A DNA stretch of 64,000 bases from Madurella fahalii (Eukaryota > Ascomycota > Sordariomycetes > Sordariales). The DNA lies in NCBI GenBank assembly GCA_029876055.1, contig CM056874.1, forward strand, positions 6,262,001-6,326,000, given 5' to 3'. The translations under genes were made by a program, and so were the position numbers. The notes beneath the pieces were generated by a model that worked only from the letters and a program-made list of their open reading frames with translations, had not been told where the DNA came from and made no database searches. Below, one piece after another: positions 33,460 through 43,415 of this stretch (position 1 is its first letter; each line of letters opens with the position of its first letter).

Positions 33460-34334
33460 TGGTGCTCAAGCGCTAGCAAGCTCTCAGCGAGATCGGGTTC
33501 CGGAGCTGGACCGACGTCAGGCGCTGGCTCGAAAAGATTGTGGGTCCGGCTTACGAAGAGCTTATCCAGGACTTCATCCTTCCTAGTGAGGGGAAGCGCG
33601 AGCGCAGCGAAGGCAGTGACCGTATCAAGGCCAAGATTGTCAGCAAGGCCAAGGTGCTCGAGGACAAGGTCCAGGTGCCGCATGAAGGAACTCGCCGTGG
33701 ACGTGGCTGCCGAACATTCATACAATGGTTCCAAGAACAATTGTACGAGAAAATCGATCTATCTTCTTTGGTTATCCGGGGGCTTCCACACTCTCTCTGA
33801 CACGCTTGTAATCAGGGAGCCTTGGGCGGCATTACATTCACTTCATCATCGACGCTGTCGCCCGCGACCGCATGTACGCCATGACGAATGGGCATGATAG
33901 CTTTAGGAGCTTCATTGCCACCAAGGACTGGGCTTTGGAGCCGGAGATCCTCTTCGGCAAGATGTATGAGTTGACCGATACCATCTGCCACGACTACTGG
34001 CAGCCCCCCGATGCCGAGCTCTGGGACTCGAACGACAGCGACGAGACCCGGTGCGTTCAATCACTTGTGCCGATGTGATTTGTGAACTGGAGCACCAAGC
34101 CTAACTAAAAATGCTTGTGGTAGCTTCGACTCGTCCGAACCACTCTCAGATTCGGACAGCGACAATATCGAGGATGATTCCGAACCACTATCAGATTCGG
34201 ACGGTGACAATATCGGGGATGATTCCGACGACGACAATGACGATGACGACGACGTCAACGGCGGCGGCGGCGGCAACATGATGGAGCCTTTCCGGGATGA
34301 GTATATGCAGACCTCGCCGCGCCCAGCGAACTAG
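33460..34334 (+). pseudogene. Disrupted orphan gene with acidic tail
   Basis: Coding-like sequence broken at several points. It starts ATG GTG CTC AAG CGC and then TAG; after the stop the same frame continues ALSEIGFRSWTDVRRWLEKI and VGPAYEELIQDFILPSEGKR. Around 33680 the coding signal moves to the next frame (MKELAVDVAAEHSYNGSKNN). After a probable intron ending at about 33817 it resumes as HYIHFIIDAVARDRMYAMTN, followed by WALEPEILFGKMYELTDTIC. A clear intron (34051-34123, GTGCGT...GTAG) leads to an acidic last exon ending QTSPRPAN. The in-frame TAG could be a C-to-T change from CAG. I do not recognise the family. A more complex splice pattern could rescue it. Confidence 0.4.
34134..34223 (+). 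repeat. 45-bp tandem duplication in acidic exon
   Basis: Two adjacent 45-bp units (34134-34178 and 34179-34223) coding SEPLSDSDSDNIEDD and SEPLSDSDGDNIGDD; only a few substitutions separate them, so the duplication is fairly recent. Confidence 0.85.
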
Positions 34335-35077
34335 GGCAGGACAAGACGGGCTGTGGGCGTTGAGGGAGAGCGTGCTCAGCGTCTAGCTGTGTTTCCGTCC
34401 GTTATCCAGGGGCACTCTAATCAGAGAGCCACACTTACTAGAATAGCACCCCGAGGGCGGAAACTTGCCGCGGGCCCATTTTTCTTTTCTTTCGCATCAT
34501 AAGTAGGGCCGTCCTGGCCATTGCTCCTTAGACAGGACAATCAATCCAGTACTCATTTTCACACCTGTTGCAAGCTCCATTAACGAGCTTTCTTTGTGTG
34601 CAAAGCGATTTCTCTCTGACCAGAAGGAGCTCTATCTGCACATGTTGTCTTGACCTTGTTTAGGCTGCAGGGACCCAATTTGTAGTAGTGTCGCCTAGCC
34701 TGTCTTGTCTACCTGATCTTGTCTGTCTGGTATTTGGCCATCTTTGCCCTCCGCCTTGTTTGTGATGGGTATGTGGGTGTAGATGTGTGTTTCTGTACCA
34801 TTTCAATATGGAAACAGGATGCTATCTCAAGGTGCCTACAGAACTCGGTTCCGACTTGGGGTCCAGCTATCGCTTGGCAACGGTTGTGCGCCGAGAATTA
34901 CCTTGCCTGCAACAGGTGTATCCGCCATCGGCATGAAACGGCCAAGAGAGATTCGGTACTAACAACCTCCAAAACAAGCCCAACCAGAGCCGGAACGCAG
35001 GGTGAGAGTCTGTTCCGTTGCACAGAACAGACAAAAAGTGCAGCGCAAACCAGCAGCAAAAGCAACAGCAAAACAAA
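34335..35077. other. Gene-free stretch before tRNA-Gly
   Basis: No supportable gene. Downstream flank of the tRNA (transcribed leftwards) and of the disrupted orphan. Confidence 0.45.
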
Positions 35078-35148
35078 TGCGTCAGCCGCGAATCGAACGC
35101 GGGGCCCATCGATGGCAACGATGGATTTTACCACTAAACCACTGACGC
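35078..35148 (-). tRNA. tRNA-Gly (GCC)
   Basis: A 71-nt intronless tRNA on the minus strand. The acceptor stem pairs GCGTCAG with CTGACGC, followed by discriminator A. The anticodon stem is CCATCG/CGATGG with loop TTGCCAT, anticodon GCC. A-box TGGTTTAGTGG and B-box GTTCGATTC are present. This is the only tRNA I found in the window. Confidence 0.95.
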
Positions 35149-35779
35149 GATGACTTGATATTACTAATCTTTTAGTTTTAGCCTAATATCTAGTGGCTCT
35201 CTCCATACAAGCCCCCTTTTCTGGAGTAAATATCAAACACGCTTTTTCATCGTCGTCGTTTTGACTCATGTTTGGAATCGCAAGGCTGCCGCTTTGGCCT
35301 TCATAATGAAACACTTGGTACCCAAGGATAACCGATTTGTCATGTGACAGAGAAATGGTTTGTCTCGAGTAGCCACCGAACCAGTCTGAGTTTCGTGGCA
35401 GTCCCAGGGGGGCCGATGTGTTGGCACCTGCGTGGAATTAGCGTTGCTCATTGGGTGAGCGAGTGAGAAACCTCAATCCTTTTTTTGAGCCCCCGGGCCA
35501 AGGGCGAAAGCCCGACCGGAGCCTGACGAAGGGGATGTTTGCGCCTCATTCGAACCACCGGGATTCGGGGTCTGAAAGATGAAAGACGCTGCTGCCCCAT
35601 CAGGCCCTAATATCATCCAAATAGAACCTTCGGGTATATCGAGGTAATGGTAGCAGGAGGAGAATCCAAGCCATGGACTATCTGGGCGCGTGAAATCCAG
35701 GCCAGCAACTAACCACAGACTAACCAGGTTGCAATACACAAAACGATCGCGCGATGCGATATCGTACCTCCCAGATCCC
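35149..35779. other. Intergenic, tRNA-Gly to GTPase A
   Basis: Upstream flank of the tRNA and 3' flank of the minus-strand AIG1-like GTPase. No gene recognised. Confidence 0.45.
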
Positions 35780-37569
35780 CTATGCGTGTGGTCCATAAGC
35801 GAGGTCATCCATACTGTCCCTTCTGGATGGCCCCGTTATCGTTTCCACGAGGCGTTGACCGTTCCGTGTTATCACCTGCACAAACTCCTGATACCCCGAT
35901 CCTGCCCTCTCCTGCTTCTTCCGGCGTTCTTTTCCCGTCTTGCGGCGTTGGCGTTCACGCTCACGCTCACGCTCGCTTCCCATCATAGCATCCTGGAAGC
36001 CTTGGAGCATAGATGCGGTAGCTGCCTCGTGCTTCATCTCTACTTCGATCATTTTTTGCTGGTGTTGCCGATTGATCAGCTCGATTGGGTCCAATCCCGG
36101 TTTCCTTTGCCCGTGGCCCGCATCCGCAACGCCCCATGCGCCATGATGCTCTTTAATGCCCCTCAGTTCGGGACCATGGGCTGGAAGCTGCCGAAACCTC
36201 GAGCTTTCCTCATGTGCCAGTTGATTCAGGGTGATGTTGAGTCTTTGGCTGTCGCGTGCTACCTCGGCAGCCCTGGTTTCAGCAGCTTCCTTCTCGAACT
36301 CTAGGGCGCGAAGTGCCTCCTCGTCTCGCTCCTTGGTCGCCTCGGCAATGCTCTCCTGGAGGTCGAGGAGCTCCCTCTCATACCGCTTCTTGGCCTCCAG
36401 CATCTCCCGCTGCACATATTTCCCGGCCTCGGTCTCGTCGAGCTTCTTACTCTCATCAACCATCTCACGCTGGATGTCAAGCCGGACGTCCGAGTTCTGC
36501 TTAACCAGCATGTCGACGATTTGGCGTGCACTTTCTGCGGTTCCGGTGTGGCACGTCATCCTGCTTCCCTCCTGCAGCATCCTGCCCCAGAACTCGGGCT
36601 TCTTAAGCTCGGCCTCCCTCTGGAGTAGTGCGGGCGCGAAGGTTCCGTCGGCTTGCTTGGGGACATTGCCCCACATTGTCGTAGCGAAGACGACACTGCC
36701 GAAGCTGCTCGGCCCGCACAGCTTCTCAAGCACGCGTAGATTCTTTAGGGCTGAACCCGAGAACCTGGGATCGGTGATGCGGTGCAGGTAGATAATCCCG
36801 AGGAGCCGGTAGCTTTTGTTCCTTCTGAGATCAGCCAGCATGTAGGCGACTTCTTTGAGAATGTCTGCGTCAGACCGCGTCGTGTCGTCGAAGCCTGGCG
36901 TGTCAACAAGTACTACCGTTGTCGTGGGACTGTGCTTGAAACTGTAGTAACCCGCATTGACCGTGCCTATCAATACACGGTCAGCCAATTATTGCGAACC
37001 AAGGGACCAGTAAGACTTGCTGGACTGGAGGCCGTGGCCTACTTCGACATGTTGGTCTGCCAAGAGCGAGATGAAAGTGCTTTTTCCTGCGCCTGTGACG
37101 CCCATGACGGAGATGACCAGCTTTTCTTCCTCGCTTGAGATATCTCAGTTAGCCCCAGTATCCTTAGATGCATCGATCTTACCACAAGAAGCAGGAAGGT
37201 GGAAACAAACATTTGAGGTTGTGGGAGGACATCACCACCCGCCGCTGTAGGTGTGGCTTCGTGAGCCGAACCAGATGGCCCATAGTAATCTGCTGCAGCG
37301 TCGCGCTGCGGCCCATCTGGCTGTCCCGGGGAGAAGTCATCCGACTGAGAGGGGCAAGCAGGTTGTAACCCGCGGCTATGAAGCTGGCCGACAGCGTCCT
37401 GAGACCGTTGTGGGACTCGCATGTTGAGTGCGCCGCGAACAGTGTCGAAGAGAAATGCGTGACTGTTTGTTAGCGAGAAGAGAATCTTGATGCTACGCGC
37501 CAACAAGGTCAGCAAATACATAATCCCAGCCATGGACGGGTCTAATAAGTTTAAGCGGGCGTTCGGCAT
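35780..37569 (-). CDS. AIG1-like P-loop GTPase A with coiled coil
   Basis: Predicted GTP-binding protein of the AIG1/IMAP (TRAFAC, septin-related) type. Exons: 37569-37183, 37129-37021 and 36966-35780, 560 residues. G1 P-loop GVTGAGKS at 139-146, G3 DTPGFDD from 187, then IIYLHRITDPRFSGSALKNL and VVFATTMWGN, the family's conserved box and G4-like region. The C-terminal half is a long charged coiled coil with an ERERER stretch. Intron 2 has a GC donor (CCA|GCAAGT) and AG acceptor; this joins GLQSS to TVNAGYYSF, matching the ESCTSNVSI spacing of the partner gene. Exon 1 codes a non-conserved N-terminus with hydrophobic segments (GIMYLLTLL, FVSTFLLLV), so the start is less sure. Its neighbour on the other strand, 0.8 kb away, is a paralogue. 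Family function in fungi is poorly known. Confidence 0.8.
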
Positions 37570-38333
37570 TGTGAGTTTGCCCCGGAAGTCTCCCTAAGTT
37601 CTAGATTGCCGCTCTCTTTGGAATTACCTCTGTGACTCTGTTTAGGCGTGGGGCCGGCATGGCTGACTGTGACTGGGCATCAATTAGTACCCAAAGTATG
37701 AAGCTTTGACTGATATGGCTGGTTGGTGTGCTCAGCAAATGATCCATCTTTGTCAGGCCGCTATGCGCCGGGACAGATTTGAGGCGGAGAAACACAAAAA
37801 TCATCAATGATAGGACCACGATTAAACCCGGATATCGCGGCCACATCCTAACTGGCGGCATACTAGTTTACCGCCGCCTTGTTTTTAGCGGTGGGGTAGG
37901 GGTCTAGAGAGCTGTGCCACCTTCCGGTCCTTCCCTGGCGGCCTCAATACTTGGACGTTAGTTACGTGGACTCTGGCCGGCCATTCAATGCGGTAAGGCG
38001 GACGGCAAGCCCTTGAGTGTTGGTATCTGCGGCCTTATCACTTTGTTCGCTGTCGCAAATCAATCGAGCCTAACTCGGCATCGGCTGGTGCCATGGAGGG
38101 AGCGTCGGGCATGAGCGTACCGAAAGCAATAGTATTGGCAGAAGAGCGGGCCACCTCAACCCCGCCCAAGGGAGCATGTGCCCGCGCTCTAGATATCAAT
38201 GTGGGACAGAGAGGGCCTCTATCGTGATGATTAAATAGGGTCGCCTCTGTTACCGTCCGTGGGCTAGTCCTCTGCAAAGCAGTGTTCTCTACAAGTCTCT
38301 CCTTGCCAACAATAAATCCAGCGTTTCATCATA
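37570..38333. promoter_or_regulatory. Divergent promoter of the two GTPase genes
   Basis: The 764 bp between the start codons of GTPases A (-) and B (+). It also contains an open frame on the minus strand (37861-37601) with a membrane-like N-terminus (YPGLIVVLSLMIFVFL). That frame would run in phase into GTPase A if a 34-nt GT...AG segment (37627-37594) were removed, so it may be an upstream exon. Confidence 0.4.
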
Positions 38334-39602
38334 ATGGTTGTTGTGGAGCCGGTCGACTTTGAATTCAGGGGAGGACTGGGTAACGATGCTCCTGCCGCCG
38401 ACACAATGGAACCAAGCACTGCAGTGCCGACCATCACGTGGGTATTGAAATCTTCGCTTTGGGCCCGGTCACTGACTGAGATACAGACCGGATGACATTG
38501 TCATTGCCGTGATGGGTGTCACCGGAGTGGGCAAAAGCACTTTCATTTCCTACTTCTCTAAAACCGCCATCGTCGGTGAGGGGCTCGAATCATGTAAGGT
38601 GCCCTTGGGAACGAATATCGAGCCACGTCGGTCCGACTAACGGGACGCCGCCAAGGTACTTCAAACGTTAGCATCCATAAAGCCCGGGTCAGAGATCGAG
38701 ACATATTCCTTATCGATACTCCCGGCTTCGATGATACCCACCGGTCCGACACTGACATCCTCCGCGAAGTGGCCGACTGGCTGAATCAGTCGTACCAGGC
38801 CAAGATCAAACTGGCGGGGATCGTCTATCTGCACCGAATCCAGGACAACCGTGTCGGCGGGTCCGGCATGAAGAATCTCCGCATGTTCAAGCAGCTCTGC
38901 GGCGAGGACGGATTATCCTGCGTCGTCCTGGCGACGACCATGTGGAACTCTGTGTCCCGCGAGCGGGCCGAGCAGCGCGAGCGCGAGCTCATGACCAAGA
39001 AAGAGTTCTGGGCCGGCTTGATCGCTAAGGGGAGCCAGGTGTTCCGGCAGGACGACGGGGAGCAGTCTGCGAGGCGCATCATCCAGCACATCCTCTCGCG
39101 GCGGAAGCGGATCACGCTGAAGATCCAGGAGGAAATGGCCAGTGGCAAGTCGCTGCGCGAGACGGCGGCGGGCCGGGAAGTGCAGGCGGAGATCGAAGTG
39201 ATCAAGAAGAAGCACGAGAAAGAGATGGCGCTGCTGCGCCAGGAGATGGCCGAAGCCATACGTTCCAGGGACATTGAGGCCAAGCAAGAGATTGCTAGCA
39301 TCCAAGCCGAGCTTGCCGACAAGATGAGGCAGGCCCGGGAGGATCACCAGCGGCTCCAAGTCAACATTGATGAACTCCACCGCCAGCGCGAGGAGGAGAT
39401 AAGAAGGGAGCGTGAGGAAGCCCACGCGCGCGACCTCGAGCACTTGAGAGCCATGATGGAGAGCGAATCACGTCTGGAGGCCATGAAGGCCCGCAATCAA
39501 TACGAGGCCCAGCTTCACGAGGCACGGCTCAGGCAACAGGCGGTCGAGGCTGAGAATGAGAGGTTGAGGAACGAGCCCTCGGGTCCTTGCACTATTATGT
39601 AA
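38334..39602 (+). CDS. AIG1-like P-loop GTPase B with CaaX-like end
   Basis: Second predicted AIG1/IMAP-type GTPase. Exons 38334-38437, 38487-38593 and 38656-39602, 385 residues; both introns (49 and 62 nt) are GT-AG and the phases close. G1 P-loop GVTGVGKS at 45-52, ESCTSNVSI switch region, G3 DTPGFDDTHRSDTDILREVA from 91, then GIVYLHRIQDNRVGGSGMKN and VVLATTMWNS. Residues from about 210 form a highly charged coiled coil. The protein ends NEPSGPCTIM, a plausible CaaX prenylation box (Cys 382), absent from GTPase A. The G domain aligns well with GTPase A, so the two are paralogues by duplication and inversion. A role in membrane-associated signalling or non-self response is inference from animal and plant relatives. 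Confidence 0.85.
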
Positions 39603-40509
39603 TTGTCGTAACTCATGCCGGTAGGGCTGTTGGCGGCCTCAATGGCGTCAGTTTGCATTGTGCGCAGTCGAGACACCCGCTCGATGCGCAGTTTAGCTAA
39701 AGCTTGTTTGAAGTTTAGAGCATGTTACATGACCGTAGTCGGTAATGATGATGGCTTTGGTGTGGCGTCTATGCTATCGACAGTTGTTGACGACATGTTT
39801 CCGACGGCGCCAAATCTTGATTTGGTCAAAGAGCAAGTGGCCCTGCGCGTCTTGATCTCTGTTTGAAATGGGTTGCAATAATTCAACAGTGTGGGGATCA
39901 CTGTTGAGTTTTGAATACTGGTGAAAAGGAGCGTTAAGGAAACACCAGCTAGTATCGAGAAATGTAACATAATTAAGGTACTTAGAAATTTTGCGGGACC
40001 TTCGATATCAAAGCTGCCTTTCCTTGTGAATCTAAGCGCTAGCTGCTACGGGTAGTAATTACTTTTCCAACAAGATCCCAGGGAAGTAGAAAAGAAGATA
40101 GCCTGGCCTACAGCCTGCGCAGATCATTGAGTCAAGGTTTGAGACCATCCTGGGCCCGCCGCTTTGCCGTTTGCAGGGTCCGCTGCCGACTCGGTGAACC
40201 ATTCAATTTGGCACCAACTTTATTGGAGGTGCTTAGTTTCAAACCATAATCCACGGCAGTCGGGCTCTGTCTCAAGCTTAAATTTCAGAGAAGTTCACAG
40301 GAGTGTAAACAGACGTTTTCCACCTCGACCGGGTTCTTATTCAGTTACTTAGTACCTACGAGAATAACCGTAGTTGGCAGAGTCCCCCAAGCCAACCACT
40401 TCCCATTCCAATCTGTCCACCATTTTTCTTACAATCCCATTACTTATACATACTCTGATTCTCCCTGACCACTAACGGACATCTGCCAACTCACCGGTCA
40501 AAGCCAAAC
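39603..40509. other. Intergenic, GTPase B to small orphan
   Basis: No supportable gene; right end is the promoter region of the small orphan at 40510. Confidence 0.45.
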
Positions 40510-40863
40510 ATGGCCGCTACCGACCTCGCGTGCTCTCCCAACTTGAGCCGGATCCAGCAAATCGCCGTCCTCGCCTTGGCTGCAATGCGCTCTAGCTGCC
40601 AAACGCTAGACCTCGAAGCAGGGGGCCCCGCATCGGTCCTCCCCGCGGCTCCCACCTACCAGTCGGAGGACCCGCCGGCGGAGGAGCCGGAGACGTCCGC
40701 GTGCCACGTCCCCGCCGCGAATGCCGACAAGGCAAACCGGGGCATCGCGAAGGGCCGGAAACAAACGGAGAGGGCCTACGAACTTCAGGCCACGGGCGTA
40801 GAACGGCACCGGGCCTGTCTACAGTGCCGCCGGCGCCGGCGAGAGGTGGAGAGGAGAAGCTGA
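40510..40863 (+). CDS. Small orphan with Cys/Arg motif
   Basis: Starts MAATDLACSPNLSRIQQIAV in good context (aaacATGgcc) and runs 117 residues to RACLQCRRRRREVERRS. No family recognised. The coding signal seems to continue past the stop in the next frame with further Cys pairs (RPCAADRLLPRC, then SCARCRLLHQKCF, to about 40970). This suggests either an unrecognised intron, a one-base frameshift or an alternative end; a candidate intron from GTGGAG (about 40849) to CCCAG (about 40911) would give another C-terminus. N-terminal half is Ala/Pro/Glu-rich, possibly disordered. A small zinc-binding protein is one possibility, unproven. Confidence 0.4.
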   Translation: MAATDLACSPNLSRIQQIAVLALAAMRSSCQTLDLEAGGPASVLPAAPTYQSEDPPAEEPETSACHVPAANADKANRGIAKGRKQTERAYELQATGVERHRACLQCRRRRREVERRS

Positions 40864-41882
40864 GACCGTGTGCGGCGGACCGGCTCTTGCCGCGGTGTAT
40901 GGTCCCCAGGGCTTCAGGATCCAGGCCAACGAGCTGCGCGCGGTGCCGCCTCTTACACCAGAAATGCTTTGACGATGACGACGCTGGCCCGGGTGAAGGT
41001 GGAGGTGATGGATGGCGTGAACCAGATGCTTGGTACTGGGTGGCTTGACATGGTTTCGCAATTCTCGTGGCAGACATTAGATGACTGGACAACTTCAGAC
41101 GATGATCGGATTTCAAAGAATCATAAGCGGGAGATCGTTCTGCTCCACGTCATCCCCAACCATCCAAATTTGCACTCTCCTCCTTATATTAAGGGTTCCT
41201 AAGTCAAGGCCTGATAACGTGAGATGTGAAAGGGAATACTAACGTATATGTTTTGTTTCTTTCTTCTCACATCGGACCAAGATTAATAACCACATGAAAA
41301 TCGCTTGATGTCAACTCAAGAAGTGCTTTTCTAGGTAGTTACTGACCTATGATACTGATACGCAAATAGCGGGGGAAGCAAGCAAATAGTAGAAAAAGTT
41401 GTAATGTGGATTGTGTTGAGAAGACATTGGCAAATGTCCGTAATTCGGTGAAATGGGTAGTGCGCACAAATCGCAGAGCAATCCTCCTTCAGAGACCATC
41501 TCATCTACACATCTTATAATCACGCGACCTGTGTCTGTTCCCCCGTTGTCAGATACGGGCATCAGATATCCTAGTGTAGATCGCGGAGCCAGAATCCCCG
41601 TCCAAAGAGCGACACTGGGAGACAAGGTAGTACAGGAGATTAAACTGCAAGACGGCCCATACAGCGCAGAGAAAGTCGCTGGATTTTACACTGCGGACGG
41701 AAGGTAAGGGTACGATGGAAATTTCAATTTCTGATTATTTATTTATTTATTTTTCTTTTTTCGTTTGGCCTCGGTATGCTCATTGTTTTGGTTTGCCAAA
41801 CTTGCTTGCTTGCCGTGTACCAGTAGTACAGCGAGTTGCAGGGACCATTATCAGTGTAACTCAAATCTACGGCGCCCGTGGC
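40864..41882. other. Intergenic, small orphan to RING-like orphan
   Basis: Convergent 3' flanks. The first ~110 bases may be coding (see the small orphan). Nothing else recognised. Confidence 0.4.
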
Positions 41883-43415
41883 TCAGCCCGAGCTCCCTTT
41901 TGCATTCCCCGAGTCATCCTCGGGCTCGAACTTGGTCCGGCATGCCGGGCATTCAGGGGTGCGTGGAGTCAAGTCCGAACCCTGTAGCGTCCTCGCCGCC
42001 TTGACAATGCAGGGCAGAGAGACCCAATGCCTTGAGTGCTCCGATCCACAGTGCGGATTTCTGACTGGAGTCTTGAAGACGGTCGTGTGGTCTTTGAACT
42101 CGCTGAGGCAGACCAGACACTCGGCGTGCTCCAACTCTGCGATTTCAGCCTCGCTGGCCGCCACCACGTTATTCTGGACAATTGCCGCCCGCGCCCTGTC
42201 CTCTTTCTCCCAGTCCGAGCAAAGGCCCTCCATTTTCCTTTCAGGATATGCACCTTCACCCAACACTTGGGTGGTATACCCGACCCAACGGCCTGTGTCG
42301 TATGGGCACGCATTAGCGAAGTAAGCGAGCCGTTTCCACGTTGAGCTGCCCGGGGCAGGGACAAATGCGGCCCAATCGGGATCATATTTGACGACCTTGT
42401 TTGCGAACCATTCAAGGATGATTCTAGCCCTCTTCAGGGTGATGCCAGAGTCGCGGGCGAGGATGATCTTCACCCATTGCAAGAGGCTCGCCCGAGCCTC
42501 GTGCCTGGCTGTTTCCCCTTTGGAGGCATGTTCTCTAGGAATTTGCGCCAAGTATTCTGCGTTGAGCTTGGCGATATCTTCGGCCAGGACTTGAGTCCTG
42601 TGGGCAACTTCCTCACCGCTGACCCGCAACATGTCGGGGACGGGGAACCGCGATTGGTACGACAGGTTTTTGTCCAAAATCCTCGTTTGAATCTTTTGAT
42701 GTTCCCTGAAAAACACTTCCTGATTCCCAAAGGCCAGCATCAGGTCGAAGAAATTGAGACCCGTCATCATGTTGAAGTAGGCGACTGCGGCGGCTCTGCG
42801 GCGTATGTCAGTCGCCCAGTTGGTTAAATATGGCTGCTGCGTGGCCAGACAGTCGCACCTCTCATTGCGTTCCACGGAAAAGTCGAGCTGGTTACCGCTC
42901 CGAGGCTCTGGAAGTACAACCGTCAGCTCCGTCAGCGAGCCGTGCTCGGGACGCACCTGGCACATCAACTCTGAGAGCACCATGATCTGGCGCTCTAGGA
43001 AGACGTCATCGCGAATCCAGGATGTCCTGGCTGTCCCGACTGTCGCATTGGCGATTGGATTCGGGACATGGTAGCTCGAGTCCTCGGTGATGTTCTCGTA
43101 AATGCACACAAAAAGCCAGGTGGCCATGCAAAAAGCATAGTCCCTCGCTGGAATCGCCACGTCATGATGAGGTGTCGTTACGACTTTGGTCGGATTCGTC
43201 TTGGGAACTGAGATCTCGCCCGTACAAGCCGGGCAGGCCTCGTCATACCATTCCGTTCTCGTGTCCAGGCTCTCCATGCATGGGAAATCCAGTGCACCCT
43301 CGTACTTCTCCGCGTTGCGGTATACCGACGGGGTGCTGCATCTCAGCATGTACTTGCATTGGTGCGGATCGAGTGCCCCCGGGCATTGGAAGTTGCGGAT
43401 GAGCAAGATACACAT
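41883..43415 (-). CDS. Orphan protein with RING-like C-terminus
   Basis: Single-exon frame of 510 residues beginning MCILLIRNFQCPGALDPHQC. The N-terminal ~75 residues are Cys-rich and include CPAC. The middle is helical without a recognised domain. Near the C-terminus is CLVCLSEF, then PHCGSEHSRHWVSLPC and ECPACRTKFE, a C-x2-C ... C-x3-H-x2-H-x5-C ... C-x2-C arrangement like a RING-H2 finger but with unusual spacing. If a true RING, the protein would be an E3 ubiquitin ligase; this is inference. An upstream exon cannot be excluded. The tail is acidic and Ser/Gly-rich. It is transcribed towards the small orphan and separated by 0.9 kb of gene-free DNA from Cul3, itself a ubiquitin-ligase scaffold, with no evidence of linkage in function. 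Confidence 0.65.
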   Translation of the reverse strand: MCILLIRNFQCPGALDPHQCKYMLRCSTPSVYRNAEKYEGALDFPCMESLDTRTEWYDEACPACTGEISVPKTNPTKVVTTPHHDVAIPARDYAFCMATWLFVCIYENITEDSSYHVPNPIANATVGTARTSWIRDDVFLERQIMVLSELMCQVRPEHGSLTELTVVLPEPRSGNQLDFSVERNERCDCLATQQPYLTNWATDIRRRAAAVAYFNMMTGLNFFDLMLAFGNQEVFFREHQKIQTRILDKNLSYQSRFPVPDMLRVSGEEVAHRTQVLAEDIAKLNAEYLAQIPREHASKGETARHEARASLLQWVKIILARDSGITLKRARIILEWFANKVVKYDPDWAAFVPAPGSSTWKRLAYFANACPYDTGRWVGYTTQVLGEGAYPERKMEGLCSDWEKEDRARAAIVQNNVVAASEAEIAELEHAECLVCLSEFKDHTTVFKTPVRNPHCGSEHSRHWVSLPCIVKAARTLQGSDLTPRTPECPACRTKFEPEDDSGNAKGSSG

